A stretch of 64,000 nt of DNA, taken from positions 2,046,001 to 2,110,000 of the forward strand of contig NZ_CATQJU010000001.1 of NCBI RefSeq assembly GCF_958301595.1. The letters are read 5' to 3'. The translations under genes were made by a program, and so were the position numbers. This DNA is from Porphyromonas vaginalis. GTDB lineage: Bacteria > Bacteroidota > Bacteroidia > Bacteroidales > Porphyromonadaceae. Shown here one piece after another: positions 47,801 to 56,434 of the stretch. The first letter of the stretch is position 1, and the number at the start of each line of letters is the position of its first letter. The notes under the pieces were generated by a model. It had not been told where the DNA came from, did not search any database, and saw nothing but the letters and a program-made list of their open reading frames with translations.

Positions 47801-49152
47801 TCCGACCGCTCAGTGACAGCCTCGCCAATACGATCAAAGGCGTGGCAGGCTTAGCCACACCCGTCATCGGAATCATAGGGAGCATCGGCAAGTTTGCAGA
47901 GATGTCCCAGCAGGGCATCTCCGCCTCCGCCACCGCCACCCAAAAGGCTATCGCTATAGCTGAGAAAGGTACCGTCATCCTTACCATCATCTCCACCGCT
48001 ATCCAGCTAGCCACCAAGGTTGCAAAGCTATTCAGCAACGACAAGCGACACGAGAAGAACATCAAGGAGCTAGACAACCGCATAGCCGACATTCAGTGGC
48101 GACTAGATCACTGGGGCTGGGACAAGCTCGAGGAGAGCGCAGGCAGACCCCTAGAGCGCATCAACGAGTGGCTCGCAGAGGTACGCCTCAAGGCGCTAGC
48201 AGCTGCAGCCGCTACGGGCGACTACGTCAAGGCGTGGCAGACGCTCAACGACATAACCCTCGGCACAGAGGAGGCGGGGCGCAACCTCGCTGACGCTTAC
48301 ATGCGGGCGGACTATATGGCGGGCAAGCTCCTCGGCTCCGACCGCTACTCCGAGGCACGCAATCAGCTCGACATGATGGGTCAGAAGATCGTCAATATCC
48401 AGCAGAAAATTGACGAGAAGAAAGCGAAGAAAGGCGACCACAGCAAGGAGATAGAAGAGCTGGAGCGGCAGCAGAAGGAGGAGGCAGAGAAGATGGCGGG
48501 CTACATCGACAACATGCTCAACGACCTCCTCGGGGGTAACGCTATCCAGCTAGCCGACAAGCTCGGCAACGCACTCTTCGATGCCTTCAGCAAGGGCGAG
48601 GACGCTGCACGAGCTTTCGAGGGAGCGGTCAATGACATCATCAACAACATGGTTAAGAAGCTCCTCATCCAGCAGTTCCTCGAGAAGCCGATCGCCGAGG
48701 CGATCAACAAGCTCAAGCAGGCAGCGACCAAGGATGGCGTGCTAGACATGGACGCACTGATAGCCAGCATCGGGACGCTCTTTGACGACTTTCAGAAGAT
48801 CGGCGCTGATGCAGGTAAGCTCCAAGACGCCTACGATAAGATCATGCAGACGATAGGAGCGGATATGAGCGACATGCTCTCGGGACAGCGCAAGGGCATA
48901 GCCACCGCCAGCCAAGACAGCATCGATGAACTTAACGGACGAGCCACCGCTATACAGACGCACACCGCTATGATAGCGCAAGGCACAGCACGGCTCACCT
49001 CACTAGCGCAAAGCACCTTTGACCAGCTGGTCGAGGTTGGGCGCATGGTCAAGGAGGGCAACGCCACACGCCAGCGCATCGAGACCTCCACCGCCACCAT
49101 CGCCACCAAGGTACGAGACTTCGAGACCTACGGCATCAAGATGAAGAGATAA
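44872..49152 (+). CDS. tail tape measure protein
   Basis: 1426 residues, by far the largest helical protein in the tail module. It begins with a helical N-terminus (ARVTLDTSQLDKDVQRATGK) and the conserved tape-measure segment VSVRSEIQALEVSFRTLLGS followed by ALAQLSGAFTDMFNGIGEQS. Hydrophobic stretches near residues 290-365 and 985-1050 may become membrane inserting. Long coiled-coil regions occupy the centre (RKAEQAEERRRLQQLADLKA). At the usual ~0.15 nm per residue this predicts a tail of roughly 200 nm; this is a rule-of-thumb inference. It sets the tail length and probably escorts DNA entry. Confidence 0.93.
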   Translation: MIQGKGGEIAARVTLDTSQLDKDVQRATGKFQQISKSAQQESNRMRDALLSVGKAVGIAFSAQQAIAFIKQIVSVRSEIQALEVSFRTLLGSQQASAELMRQMKEFAAATPLQLGDLAKGAQTMLGFNLAPDEIMPMLKAIGDISMGDAQKFQSLTLAFSQMQSVGKLMGQDLLQMINAGFSPLAVMADKTGKSIGELKEEMSAGAISAEMVKQAFIDATSEGGQFYGMLSGQGDTVKGALAQLSGAFTDMFNGIGEQSEGIIKGSVKSVQWLVENYETLGKVLAGIIATYGTYKAVMMTVVALERLQVQLALAKMEGMTKQAALLDILKAKQLALNKAVTSLANPYVLLAMAIVGVTYGIYKLATAETEAEKAQRKHNEAIEQGKKEIEDYKQAVGEYLEIVRDDTATQRQRYEAYEKLAKLMPQLKGKSVEEISQMDTKELDKLLNTNTDIIHLQQLKKEAKAAQAEVDKLRAVVEAYDNAPWRKGADLEVEKARKKLVIAEQTLRTAQQDLAVYEEQQRQAEYEAMSQEEKLAYLNEQKNNLEWQMDATSNLISLQVRQLIEQGKIADAVRLAKKEAGGFSGALFNAFHQTVALNDEMVKLNGKIQQVQATDTGKTYKEALADAYQEWQRTKQALKDATNKNVADYNKAKEEADKAEQAYKALGGNTSPRTSTAPKRDRKAEQAEERRRLQQLADLKADFAKRELRQAIDNEFAIKQARINAQEDTIQRELELARLHTAQLKEENKRREEDWIETLQRKREEEWKLQNPAKAKEGYSFTGVTTRDDLSKQQLEQLAEYDRIATEQGVKAETEALRKRLQQFESYAQERMRVAKEYADKEQELHNADGSLREGVTQDNLDELKRQSDEALAKIDEAWAEREETYQQWMTDIASMSIAQLEQELERVQLLLAKAQIEGKDDKSVAVIRTQVEQLRKKLGEVNREAQKTGQSFADWSRATETLRATKDELDSLAESVRPLSDSLANTIKGVAGLATPVIGIIGSIGKFAEMSQQGISASATATQKAIAIAEKGTVILTIISTAIQLATKVAKLFSNDKRHEKNIKELDNRIADIQWRLDHWGWDKLEESAGRPLERINEWLAEVRLKALAAAAATGDYVKAWQTLNDITLGTEEAGRNLADAYMRADYMAGKLLGSDRYSEARNQLDMMGQKIVNIQQKIDEKKAKKGDHSKEIEELERQQKEEAEKMAGYIDNMLNDLLGGNAIQLADKLGNALFDAFSKGEDAARAFEGAVNDIINNMVKKLLIQQFLEKPIAEAINKLKQAATKDGVLDMDALIASIGTLFDDFQKIGADAGKLQDAYDKIMQTIGADMSDMLSGQRKGIATASQDSIDELNGRATAIQTHTAMIAQGTARLTSLAQSTFDQLVEVGRMVKEGNATRQRIETSTATIATKVRDFETYGIKMKR

Positions 49153-49156
49153 CGCT

Positions 49157-49588
49157 ATGACAACACTACAGAAAGCAATCCACCAATGCAAGTTAGCGGG
49201 AGCCTGCGACCTCCTGCGCCCCAATATGTCCCCGACAGAGCTTTGCCAGCTCCTACGCACCCCGCAGGGCGAGGAATTTATCCTCAAAGGACTGCCGACC
49301 TTGTCCTTGTGGCGACTGATAGGCGAGGAGTACAAGGACTTGCTCGCACAGCACCACATCTACCTAGACGCTGGCTACATCGAACTAAACGGCGAGACGA
49401 CCCGCCACATCGCCATAGGAGCCACGCACCTACGCATCACCGCTAACCAGCCGAAGCTATACAACGTCACACTCATACACGGAGCCAAGGCGGACGTACT
49501 AGCGACCAATTGGGCAGTCGTCAGCGTGGAGCGTGACGCACAGAGTACCGCCTACATAGCCTGCACCGACAACGCCATATCGATATGA
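49157..49588 (+). CDS. tail protein, unknown function
   Basis: 143 residues. It starts with a helical part (TLQKAIHQCKLAGACDLLRP) and continues beta-rich (YIELNGETTRHIAIGATHLR). Located between tape measure and Dit-like protein, so probably a baseplate or tail-tip component. Overlaps the next gene by 4 nt. Confidence 0.65.
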   Translation: MTTLQKAIHQCKLAGACDLLRPNMSPTELCQLLRTPQGEEFILKGLPTLSLWRLIGEEYKDLLAQHHIYLDAGYIELNGETTRHIAIGATHLRITANQPKLYNVTLIHGAKADVLATNWAVVSVERDAQSTAYIACTDNAISI

Positions 49589-50331
49589 TCACACTAGACC
49601 TCAGAGCGGGAGAGACCACGCTCTACACCGCACCCGTGATGCTGGGGGGCTTCAGTGACCTCCTCCAGCTCACACAGCCCCGCAAGCCTATCGCCACCGA
49701 CTGGGCTGAGGAGCCACGACTAGACACCGTGCAGACCACGCTCGAGCCACAGCCCACACGACCGCTTAAGATAGACCTCTGGCTACCCAAGGGGACACCG
49801 CACAGCGACCTCCAGCGCATCGACAGCATGCGGGCGCAGTACGGACGCACCTACAAGGTGCAGATCAGAGAGGTTGCAGAGGACGACCGCTACAAGGGTG
49901 GGAGTGCCTACACCCTACGAGGCACGATCCAGCAGGACGACGCACCCGCCCTACCCGACTCAACAAACCTCAAGTTCACACCCGCCAGCAGGTTGTACAA
50001 CATAACGACCAAGCGTGTCTCGCTAGCCACCATCGGAGTAATACCGATAGACGGCTGGCGATCAGCTTTGCGAGATAAGACAGCCTTCAAGGCGACCAGC
50101 CCCGAGGCGAGTCGGGAGGTTGTCCTGCCTACCTTACTGCAGGGCAACACGCTCGACCAGCTACTGAACGCTCGGGACATGCTAGACGCACTACTATATA
50201 GAGAGACCCGCAACCAGCTCACGACTCCTTACGGCACATTCGCCTGCACCTTCTCACGCTCACGAGTCAGTGGCTACTGGCTCGGGATCAATCCACACAT
50301 CTTCTACGACCTTACACTGACACTCGTATGA
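49585..50331 (+). CDS. putative distal tail (Dit-like) protein
   Basis: 248 residues, beta-rich, with RAGETTLYTAPVMLGGFSDL in the N-terminus and the ending GYWLGINPHIFYDLTLTLV, typical of proteins at the tail-tip hub. Position directly upstream of the large tail-tip protein with a 4-nt overlap supports a Dit role. No enzymatic motif. Confidence 0.7.
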   Translation: MITLDLRAGETTLYTAPVMLGGFSDLLQLTQPRKPIATDWAEEPRLDTVQTTLEPQPTRPLKIDLWLPKGTPHSDLQRIDSMRAQYGRTYKVQIREVAEDDRYKGGSAYTLRGTIQQDDAPALPDSTNLKFTPASRLYNITTKRVSLATIGVIPIDGWRSALRDKTAFKATSPEASREVVLPTLLQGNTLDQLLNARDMLDALLYRETRNQLTTPYGTFACTFSRSRVSGYWLGINPHIFYDLTLTLV

Positions 50332-53300
50332 CCCTCAAGTTTTATCAATACGGAGCCGACAAGCTTGTAGCCACGCTAGAGCTAGACGAGGCGCAGTCCT
50401 CAATAATCGAGCGTATCAACGAGCCGACACGGCTCTCAGCCACGCTCACCAGCGACACAGCACCCACCCTCCAGCTGGGCGCACGCACCACATACAAGGG
50501 CGTAACATACTACGTCACCAAGGAGCCGACAGTCCGCAAGGAGCATAGCAAGCTATACACCATCGAGACGGAGCTGGAGACCGTCATCGGACTCGCCCGC
50601 CACGTGATCCTAGACAACCCCGTGGACAAGCGATCCAGCTTCGACTACACCGCCACCGCCACGGAGCATATACAGCTAGTCGTGGACTCGCTCAACGGAA
50701 AGAAGCTCCGCAAGATACCAGCGTGGACACGTGGCAAGATACGAGTCCCCGACAAGGTCAAGCACATCAAGTACGACGGCATCTCAGCGTGGGACGCTCT
50801 CCAGCTCATACGACAGACCTACGAGACTGACCTCCACATAGACGGCACAGCCATCGACCTCGGCATCTGGAGCGATAAAAACAACGCTATCGAGCTAGCC
50901 TACGGCAAGGACAACGGCATACTCAGCGGACTAGAGCGCCTCAAGCACGACGACACACCCACACCCATGAGACTATACGTCACAGGTGCCAAGCGCAACA
51001 TGACCAAGGGCAGGCTCACGATGCAACATCTAGAGACGCTCAAGGTAGACGACAACGGCATCATACACCACGGAGATAGTGCCAGCGGGCGCATCTTCCA
51101 CACAGACAAGACGGGGCAGTACATCTCAGAGTTTACTCACGACAACGGGGAGCAACCCCTATACACGGAGGCAACCTACACCAACGAGGAGATCTACCCC
51201 TCGCACGTCTCAACGATCCAAAGCGTCACCAAGGTCAAAGACCACTTCGAGGTCAACAGCGACTTCGACTACAGCAAGCTTCGCATCGATGGCGAGCAGA
51301 TGCAGGTAGTCTTTCAATCGGGCAACCTTGCGGGGCGGGACTTTGACGCTAAGCATTTCGCCTCCTCGGGCAGGCTCGCTATTGTCCCCAAGGAGGAGGA
51401 CGACACGACGCTACCCAACGACACGCTATGCCCCAAGGTCGGTGACCAATACATCGTCACGGGCATCAAGCTCCCCGACAAGTACATCACGGAGGCACAG
51501 CGCAAGCTCACAGAGGAGGCACTGCGACACCTACTCAAGCTCCAGCAACAGCGGTACAGCTACAAGGCGGAGATAGACCCCGTCTACCTCCACAACCACA
51601 AGACCACCATCGGCACCAAGCTAGACGTGGGCAAGTACGTACACCTCACCGACCAGCAGATAGCCGTCGGTGATCCATATATACGCATCATAGCCAAGCG
51701 CACCTACCTCGACCGCCCGCACACCCCCGAGATCGAGCTGTCCAACGAGGTGGAGCGACTCAGCCTCCTCGACCGACTCATCCGTGACACCGACGGCATG
51801 ATCCTCGACAGCAAGCTCATCCTCGGCAGAGTCAACAGCCAAGGGCTAACCCTCTCCGACTACAGCCAGCGACTCACCACAGCCGAGGAGGGTTTGCGGG
51901 GCACGCTCAGTAGCGAGGCTTTCCAACAGTGGCAGGCGGGCGACCTCGCCAAGGCACTCGCAGGCAAGCAACCCGCTGGCAACTACCAGCCCGCAGGCAA
52001 CTACGCCTTCACCAGCCAGCTCGTCACGAGCCAACAGCAGGCAGTCGCCGAGGCGGTCAAGCAGGCTGGCGAGATGGACAAGCAAATCAAGGTGGGGGGA
52101 AGGAATCTGATTGTCACTAGTCGCTGGAAAGCGGGCTATCTGTATGGAGATAGAGACGAGAACGCCTACCCCGTAGGGAGCGAGAACTACAAAGTATTAG
52201 TCGGATATGACACATTCCGCTTTGACCCCGTCTACATCCCTACGCTAGGCGAGCGAGAGGTGACCTACAAGCTCTACGACAACGGAGGTTCCAAAAACGG
52301 AACTGTACAGATACACGCATACGACAAGGACAAGAAGTTCCTTTGGTGGTCGGTTGACGGCTGGAATGGAACGATTGGTCACACGAATGCTTGGACGCTA
52401 CCAACTGACACCGCCTACATAAGGTTAGGAGTAACAAACGAGAATGTCAGAGCCAAGGTAGAGTTCGGGACAGTCGCAACCGACTGGACACCCGCCCCCG
52501 AGGACGTGGCGGAGAGCGTCAGCACGGTAAACACGAGCTTGGTCTCGCTCGCCAGCACGCTAGAGAGCCACAAGACAGCTACGGCACAGAGCTTTGCGGA
52601 GCTGAGCGACCACCCGCTGACCATAGACGAGAACGGCTATTGGCAGATATGGAGCGTCAAGGAGGGGGCGTACAAGACCACGCAGTATCAGTCACGAGGA
52701 CGAGACGGCGAAGACGCAGGACGCTATCTAGGCAGGGCTAAGCGCATACACCGTGACTTCAACGGCAACTACCTACTAGAGACCGAATCTAGCTGGCGGA
52801 CAGCCCAAGAGGGCGACTATGTGTATCTAGTCGGAGACCTATCTAACAGAGGAGGAGACAAGGACACTTACTACATCGTCCGTGAGCATAAGGGCAACAC
52901 CGTATGGGAGGTGTACGACATCAAGGGAGAAAAGGGAGACACGCCAAATCTCTCTCTCGACAGCCAGTACCGCCTAGTAGCAGACGGACAGCTAGTTAGT
53001 CAGCAATCACTCAAGGGCGAGGCAGGACATTCGCCCGAACCCGAGGAGGTGCTGAAGGAGCCACAATTCCGCAAGTTACTCAAAGGTGAGGTAGACACGC
53101 AGGTCAAGCCCGTAAGGGAGAGCCTCACCACCGTCACGAACAACCTCTCCACCGCCAACACCGCCATCTCAGCCCTGCAGGATGTCGCCCTCACGACCGA
53201 GCAAAAGAGCGACCTAGGCTATCTGACGCACTCGCTACAAGTGCTGAGGAGCGGTAACAATAACACCCTCGAGGGCTTAGCACTCCAACGCCTCATAGCA

Positions 53301-54482
53301 CTCAGTGGCAACGGCAAAGACATATCCGCCTACCTAGCTAGTGACACACTAGGCGCAGTCCTCAAAGCAGGCATCACGGGCTTCGGCACGGCTAACGAGC
53401 GGGAGCAGGTCGAGATAACGCACCAAGGCACTGGACACTTCGGCAACCTATACTTCACGGGCAATCAGATTGACTTCAAGACGGGACGTGACGATGCTCC
53501 GTACCTTTCTATCGGTGCTGAGGAGGCTACATTTATCGACAGCTTCGTCAACGAGGCACGTGTCGTGGACACTCCCGTCTCCGTTAGCTCCGTGAGCCTC
53601 ACAGCGAGCAACGCAGAGTACCAGCGCACCATAAGCGTGGCTAATGACGGCACCCGCCTGACGATTTCGCTGGAGAAAATCAACGTAGCGGTCTATGGGT
53701 CGTCAAAGCTCCGTCTCACGCTAGACGGCGATACGCTTGCTGAGTGGAGAGGTGACGCTAGGTACATAGACACCGGCCAACACGCAACGGATGGTGGCGG
53801 TAGCTTCAGAATTGACTATACCCCTTACGAGGCGAGCAACCTCTCTTACGAGCGAGTGGTCAAGGCGGGCAGTCACACCGTACGCCTAGAGATAGTCTCC
53901 CCCCGCAACGGCAACGCCACGGTCAATTGGCTACGAGTCCGCAGACGCTACGACACAGGCGCACAGCAGAGCGCACTGACCAAGAGCGGACTACGACTCT
54001 TTGCCTCGCCCGACCGATACTTTGACGTGGACTATCGCAAGAGCGTATGGTACTCAGCTCCTAACCAGATGAGTACGTGGCAATCCAACCCCTACCTTGT
54101 CCGCATCAAGGGCGGAGCCAAGGTCGACAAGCTGACGGCTGAGGAGCTGGACGCGCCAGGCGTGCCGTTGTGCGGAGCGAGCTTCAACACTAACGGAACG
54201 CAGATTAAAGCGTTTGGGAAGTACGTCAATAAGAGAGGCTCGACCAGAGCGCAAGCAGAGTACGATTATGGTATGGCAGCCTTTAAGGTCTACCACAGCA
54301 TCGGTCACACCAACTACATACCAATCGTGCAGGTCTCTGGCTTTGCGAGCAACGACATCAATTGGTCGCTCACGCCACGAGTGTACAACATCACTTCGGA
54401 GTACTTTGTAGTCCGCATCCTTACCAACAACGACAATCCGACAGCCAGAGGTATCTCCTACGTAGCGTACAAGACAATGTAG
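50328..54482 (+). CDS. tail tip/receptor-binding protein
   Basis: 1384 residues. Residues 1-500 resemble a Tal/gp27-like hub (KFYQYGADKLVATLELDEAQ; TRTYLDRPHTPEIELSNEVE-like IIAKRTYLDRPHTPEIELSN). Residues about 585-720 form an inserted, more AT-rich, beta-sandwich-like domain (IKVGGRNLIVTSRWKAGYLY; EVTYKLYDNGGSKNGTVQIH) similar to carbohydrate-binding modules in tail fibres. Around 865 comes a collagen-like GEKGDT segment, then coiled coil, then a variable beta-rich C-terminus (VYHSIGHTNYIPIVQVSGFA) likely to bind the cell receptor. The AT-richer insert and end suggest domain swapping. Confidence 0.85.
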   Translation: MTLKFYQYGADKLVATLELDEAQSSIIERINEPTRLSATLTSDTAPTLQLGARTTYKGVTYYVTKEPTVRKEHSKLYTIETELETVIGLARHVILDNPVDKRSSFDYTATATEHIQLVVDSLNGKKLRKIPAWTRGKIRVPDKVKHIKYDGISAWDALQLIRQTYETDLHIDGTAIDLGIWSDKNNAIELAYGKDNGILSGLERLKHDDTPTPMRLYVTGAKRNMTKGRLTMQHLETLKVDDNGIIHHGDSASGRIFHTDKTGQYISEFTHDNGEQPLYTEATYTNEEIYPSHVSTIQSVTKVKDHFEVNSDFDYSKLRIDGEQMQVVFQSGNLAGRDFDAKHFASSGRLAIVPKEEDDTTLPNDTLCPKVGDQYIVTGIKLPDKYITEAQRKLTEEALRHLLKLQQQRYSYKAEIDPVYLHNHKTTIGTKLDVGKYVHLTDQQIAVGDPYIRIIAKRTYLDRPHTPEIELSNEVERLSLLDRLIRDTDGMILDSKLILGRVNSQGLTLSDYSQRLTTAEEGLRGTLSSEAFQQWQAGDLAKALAGKQPAGNYQPAGNYAFTSQLVTSQQQAVAEAVKQAGEMDKQIKVGGRNLIVTSRWKAGYLYGDRDENAYPVGSENYKVLVGYDTFRFDPVYIPTLGEREVTYKLYDNGGSKNGTVQIHAYDKDKKFLWWSVDGWNGTIGHTNAWTLPTDTAYIRLGVTNENVRAKVEFGTVATDWTPAPEDVAESVSTVNTSLVSLASTLESHKTATAQSFAELSDHPLTIDENGYWQIWSVKEGAYKTTQYQSRGRDGEDAGRYLGRAKRIHRDFNGNYLLETESSWRTAQEGDYVYLVGDLSNRGGDKDTYYIVREHKGNTVWEVYDIKGEKGDTPNLSLDSQYRLVADGQLVSQQSLKGEAGHSPEPEEVLKEPQFRKLLKGEVDTQVKPVRESLTTVTNNLSTANTAISALQDVALTTEQKSDLGYLTHSLQVLRSGNNNTLEGLALQRLIALSGNGKDISAYLASDTLGAVLKAGITGFGTANEREQVEITHQGTGHFGNLYFTGNQIDFKTGRDDAPYLSIGAEEATFIDSFVNEARVVDTPVSVSSVSLTASNAEYQRTISVANDGTRLTISLEKINVAVYGSSKLRLTLDGDTLAEWRGDARYIDTGQHATDGGGSFRIDYTPYEASNLSYERVVKAGSHTVRLEIVSPRNGNATVNWLRVRRRYDTGAQQSALTKSGLRLFASPDRYFDVDYRKSVWYSAPNQMSTWQSNPYLVRIKGGAKVDKLTAEELDAPGVPLCGASFNTNGTQIKAFGKYVNKRGSTRAQAEYDYGMAAFKVYHSIGHTNYIPIVQVSGFASNDINWSLTPRVYNITSEYFVVRILTNNDNPTARGISYVAYKTM

Positions 54483-54502
54483 CATCTTCACGGAGAAAAC
54501 TC

Positions 54503-54510
54503 TATATTTG
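54503..54510 (+). promoter_or_regulatory. putative promoter -7 box of the moron lipoprotein (TATATTTG)
   Basis: TATATTTG matches TAnnTTTG and lies 29 nt upstream of the lipoprotein ATG, immediately after the tail-tip gene. A TTG -33 is not clear. Confidence 0.5.
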
Positions 54511-54538
54511 CATCACAACAACATAAACAGATACAACT

Positions 54539-55135
54539 ATGAAACACTTCGCACCGCTACTCCTACTCGGAGCAATCCTACTAACAGCCTGCACCCCAAA
54601 GCAGGAGCCGACACAGAAGGGGCTAGCCCCATCAGCTAGACTTTACATTAACGTCAGAAACGAACCTATGAGAGACGCACAAGACACAACCGCAACAGAA
54701 GACTCCGTACCCACACCACGAGAGGTCGTGGAGCAGGCAGATTGCTTCCTCTTCACAGACCCAGAGACGGGCAAGCCAGATTGTCCGCTAGCTATTGGAG
54801 ATGGGCAAAAAGACTGCGAGAACGAGCGCATCGTAATGTGGAGTGGACAGATTATGAACGACTCAAACAACAAGGAGGGGCGACTAGAGCTGAACCCCTA
54901 CTTCTTCAAAGTCCGTGACCTCCGCATACTCGCATTGCTACGAGACGGAGAGACAGAGCAGCGCATCGTAGCCTACATCCCCAACAAGCGTATGGAGGAG
55001 GCAGAAATTGCCATAACGACCGCCTACAACGACCGCAACTATGACGAGGTCTACCGCCTCTTCCAAGAGCTCTACACCGCCATACCCACCACAACCGCCC
55101 GGTGGGAGGCGCTAAAAGCCAAAGGCGAGCAATAG
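54539..55135 (+). CDS. phage-encoded lipoprotein (moron)
   Basis: 198 residues with a strong lipoprotein signal (KHFAPLLLLGAILLTACTP, lipobox LTAC). The mature part is acidic and soluble (ADCFLFTDPETGKPDCPLAI). It lies at the very end of the late region with its own promoter box and a terminator (55158-55195), the hallmark of a moron expressed from the lysogen. Possible roles: superinfection exclusion at the envelope, or a fitness or virulence function. No family recognised. Confidence 0.7.
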   Translation: MKHFAPLLLLGAILLTACTPKQEPTQKGLAPSARLYINVRNEPMRDAQDTTATEDSVPTPREVVEQADCFLFTDPETGKPDCPLAIGDGQKDCENERIVMWSGQIMNDSNNKEGRLELNPYFFKVRDLRILALLRDGETEQRIVAYIPNKRMEEAEIAITTAYNDRNYDEVYRLFQELYTAIPTTTARWEALKAKGEQ

Positions 55136-55157
55136 CCACGAGCAACACCACCACGAC

Positions 55158-55195
55158 AGCCCCCACCAGCCGACCAGCCCGTGGGGGCTTGTTGT
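55158..55195 (+). terminator. intrinsic terminator after the moron
   Basis: GCCCCCAC (55159-55166) pairs with GTGGGGGC (55181-55188), followed by TTGTTGT. It ends the last phage gene before attR. Confidence 0.85.
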
Positions 55196-55331
55196 ATCCC
55201 AGCCCGAGGCACTATCCATATCCACAAATTCACTACCTTTGTGGACAGAGCGAGCGACCCCGCCAGCACCCCATTTTGTACACTTTTGATGCTCCGTTGT
55301 TGCTCACTCAATCGCATCAAAGACGTGACAA

Positions 55332-55616
55332 TCACAAAACCAACACATTACAACCATCCACGGACTTTTGGGGTGTGAAAGATTTACATTGACTCGTAGT
55401 AACTCCCACATAATATTGCTTTGCATTGAATTCTATCAGAAGGTTTGAGCCACCCCGATAACCACCACTACAATTAATTTCCAGTACTGAGAAATTAGTT
55501 ATCTCCTTCTCGCGATTTACAATAGCCTTTCTATGATTATATGAGAACCAAGCATATAGAAAGATGGCTAATAAGCCAATATTTATTAGACAAACAACGC
55601 TTCTACTTCTTTTCAT
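55332..55616 (-). pseudogene. N-terminal part of the two-TM gene split by the prophage
   Basis: Host-derived sequence runs from the ATG at 55616 to the att core at 55366: MKRSRSVVCLINIGLLAIFL, a TM helix, an extracytoplasmic part, then CKSFTPQ. Beyond the core, 11 residues (KSVDGCNVLVL) come from phage DNA before a stop at 55332. Joining at the core to 13583-13391 restores the reading frame into FTLQNIRLFYDKE. Truncated and probably inactive in this lysogen; its paralogue at 12733-13170 is intact. Confidence 0.85.
55366..55381. other. attR core of the prophage
   Basis: TTTTGGGGTGTGAAAG; one base differs from attL at 13569-13584. The position coincides with the point where the split gene loses similarity to its paralogue. 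Confidence 0.85.
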
Positions 55617-55856
55617 TATTGGTTGTTGTTTTGGGTTGCTCTTTGAGTTTTACTATCGGCTGTTTTTGAAATGGTCTATCTGGAGGCATAGGTACTACCA
55701 TTCAGGACGGTAGATATGCCCTTTACTGGAAATGTCACCTTGCTGACAACAGGAAGTCCATTGCTCACGGCATCATAGCTGTAGAGATTGTCCATGATAC
55801 CACAATGCCTCAGAACGTTAGAGTGTGTGATTGAGTTCATAGTGCTTTCCTACTTA
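55572..55856. repeat. 285-bp repeat cassette, right copy
   Basis: Nearly identical to 13129-13410 in the same orientation. Includes the second 54-residue frame and the first codons of the split gene. The two copies bracket the prophage but lie outside the att cores, so they reflect an older tandem gene array. Confidence 0.9.
55676..55840 (-). CDS. 54-residue conserved cassette peptide, copy 2
   Basis: Differs from the copy at 13230-13394 only at a few positions (for example the end reads STYASR instead of STYDSR). It precedes the split two-TM gene with 59 nt between them, as copy 1 precedes the intact two-TM gene. Upstream in the same direction lies only a low-confidence 48-residue frame (56000-55854), ending APAP, whose status is uncertain. 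A TACATTTG box on the minus strand at 55965-55958 may be its promoter. Confidence 0.4.
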   Translation of the reverse strand: MNSITHSNVLRHCGIMDNLYSYDAVSNGLPVVSKVTFPVKGISTVLNGSTYASR

Positions 55857-56434
55857 AGGAGCAGGAGCTCTGAAATGGTCTTTTTTCTTGATTCTGTATA
55901 TGTAGACTTTATCCGTTTCTGCATCCGCGCATGTCGGTGTCAAGTACACCCTGCTTACAAATGTAGGAAAAAACTTGGTAGGCGGGTCGCACATTTTCAT
56001 TTAACTCTTGTGCGTACATTCCACCCGCCCACCAAAACCCCACTGGGACAGACAGCGCGTTATGACTCTCGCCTCATCAAGTTTCGGGGTAAAACGCCCA
56101 GAAACTCCTTTTCCCTATGAAACTTGGGTTATGGATGAGCCTGTATCCATCTAACCCGAGACTGTTGCAAAAGTCAACAGTCTCACAATCTTGCTCGCAA
56201 GATTGTCCTGACTTTGCAGAAAGGATGAAGCGCAAGGCGCTGAGGGTGAGGTCTGAAGGGAGCATACCTCCGTATGTGACCGAAGCCGAATCCCGAAAGC
56301 AACACAGCGATTCGCCTTTATGCAGCAGTCTCAACCCATGTATCAAGCGGGTTATGATCCAGGAGCTATAATCCAAAATATCCACGTGGAGATGCGATTT
56401 CTCCACGTGGATATCTAGTGTGTGTATGGGCTAC
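55857..56434. other. intergenic region with palindromic repeats
   Basis: No convincing gene. It holds a possible minus-strand -7 box (55965-55958), an inverted repeat GAGACTGTTG (56158-56167) / CAACAGTCTC (56175-56184), a second pair CAATCTTGC (56186-56194) / GCAAGATTG (56197-56205) and the long inverted repeat at 56378-56414. The 84-residue frame at 56117-56371 looks like a translation of repeat DNA and is not accepted. The GAGACTGTTGCAAAA end resembles some IS termini, but no transposase is present. Confidence 0.5.
56378..56414. repeat. perfect inverted repeat with CCACGTGG palindromes
   Basis: ATATCCACGTGGAGA (56378-56392) and TCTCCACGTGGATAT (56400-56414) are exact inverted copies. CCACGTGG also occurs at 58199-58360 and 1751. 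It sits just downstream of nhaA on the minus strand and may act as a transcription stop or a host-dispersed element. Confidence 0.7.

Larger units (their letters stand above)
13569..55381. mobile_element. complete siphovirus-type prophage, about 41.8 kb
   Basis: Bounded by 16-bp att cores inside a split host gene. It contains in order integrase, toxin-antitoxin, lysogeny control, early genes, recombination and replication genes, terminase, portal, head, connector, tail-tube, tail chaperone with frameshift, tape measure, tail tip and a terminal moron. All major structural and replication genes are open and of normal length, so the element is probably inducible. A long tape-measure gene and the absence of a tail-sheath gene indicate a long non-contractile tail. 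Confidence 0.93.

Noticed and set aside
13129-55856. 285-bp direct repeats as the prophage attachment sites
   Set aside because: The split gene reconstructs only at the 16-bp cores at 13569 and 55366, which are inside the repeats' outer bounds and at a different sequence.
56117-56371. 84-residue plus-strand frame downstream of the prophage
   Set aside because: It runs across inverted repeats and has no start context or family; it looks like translated repeat DNA.
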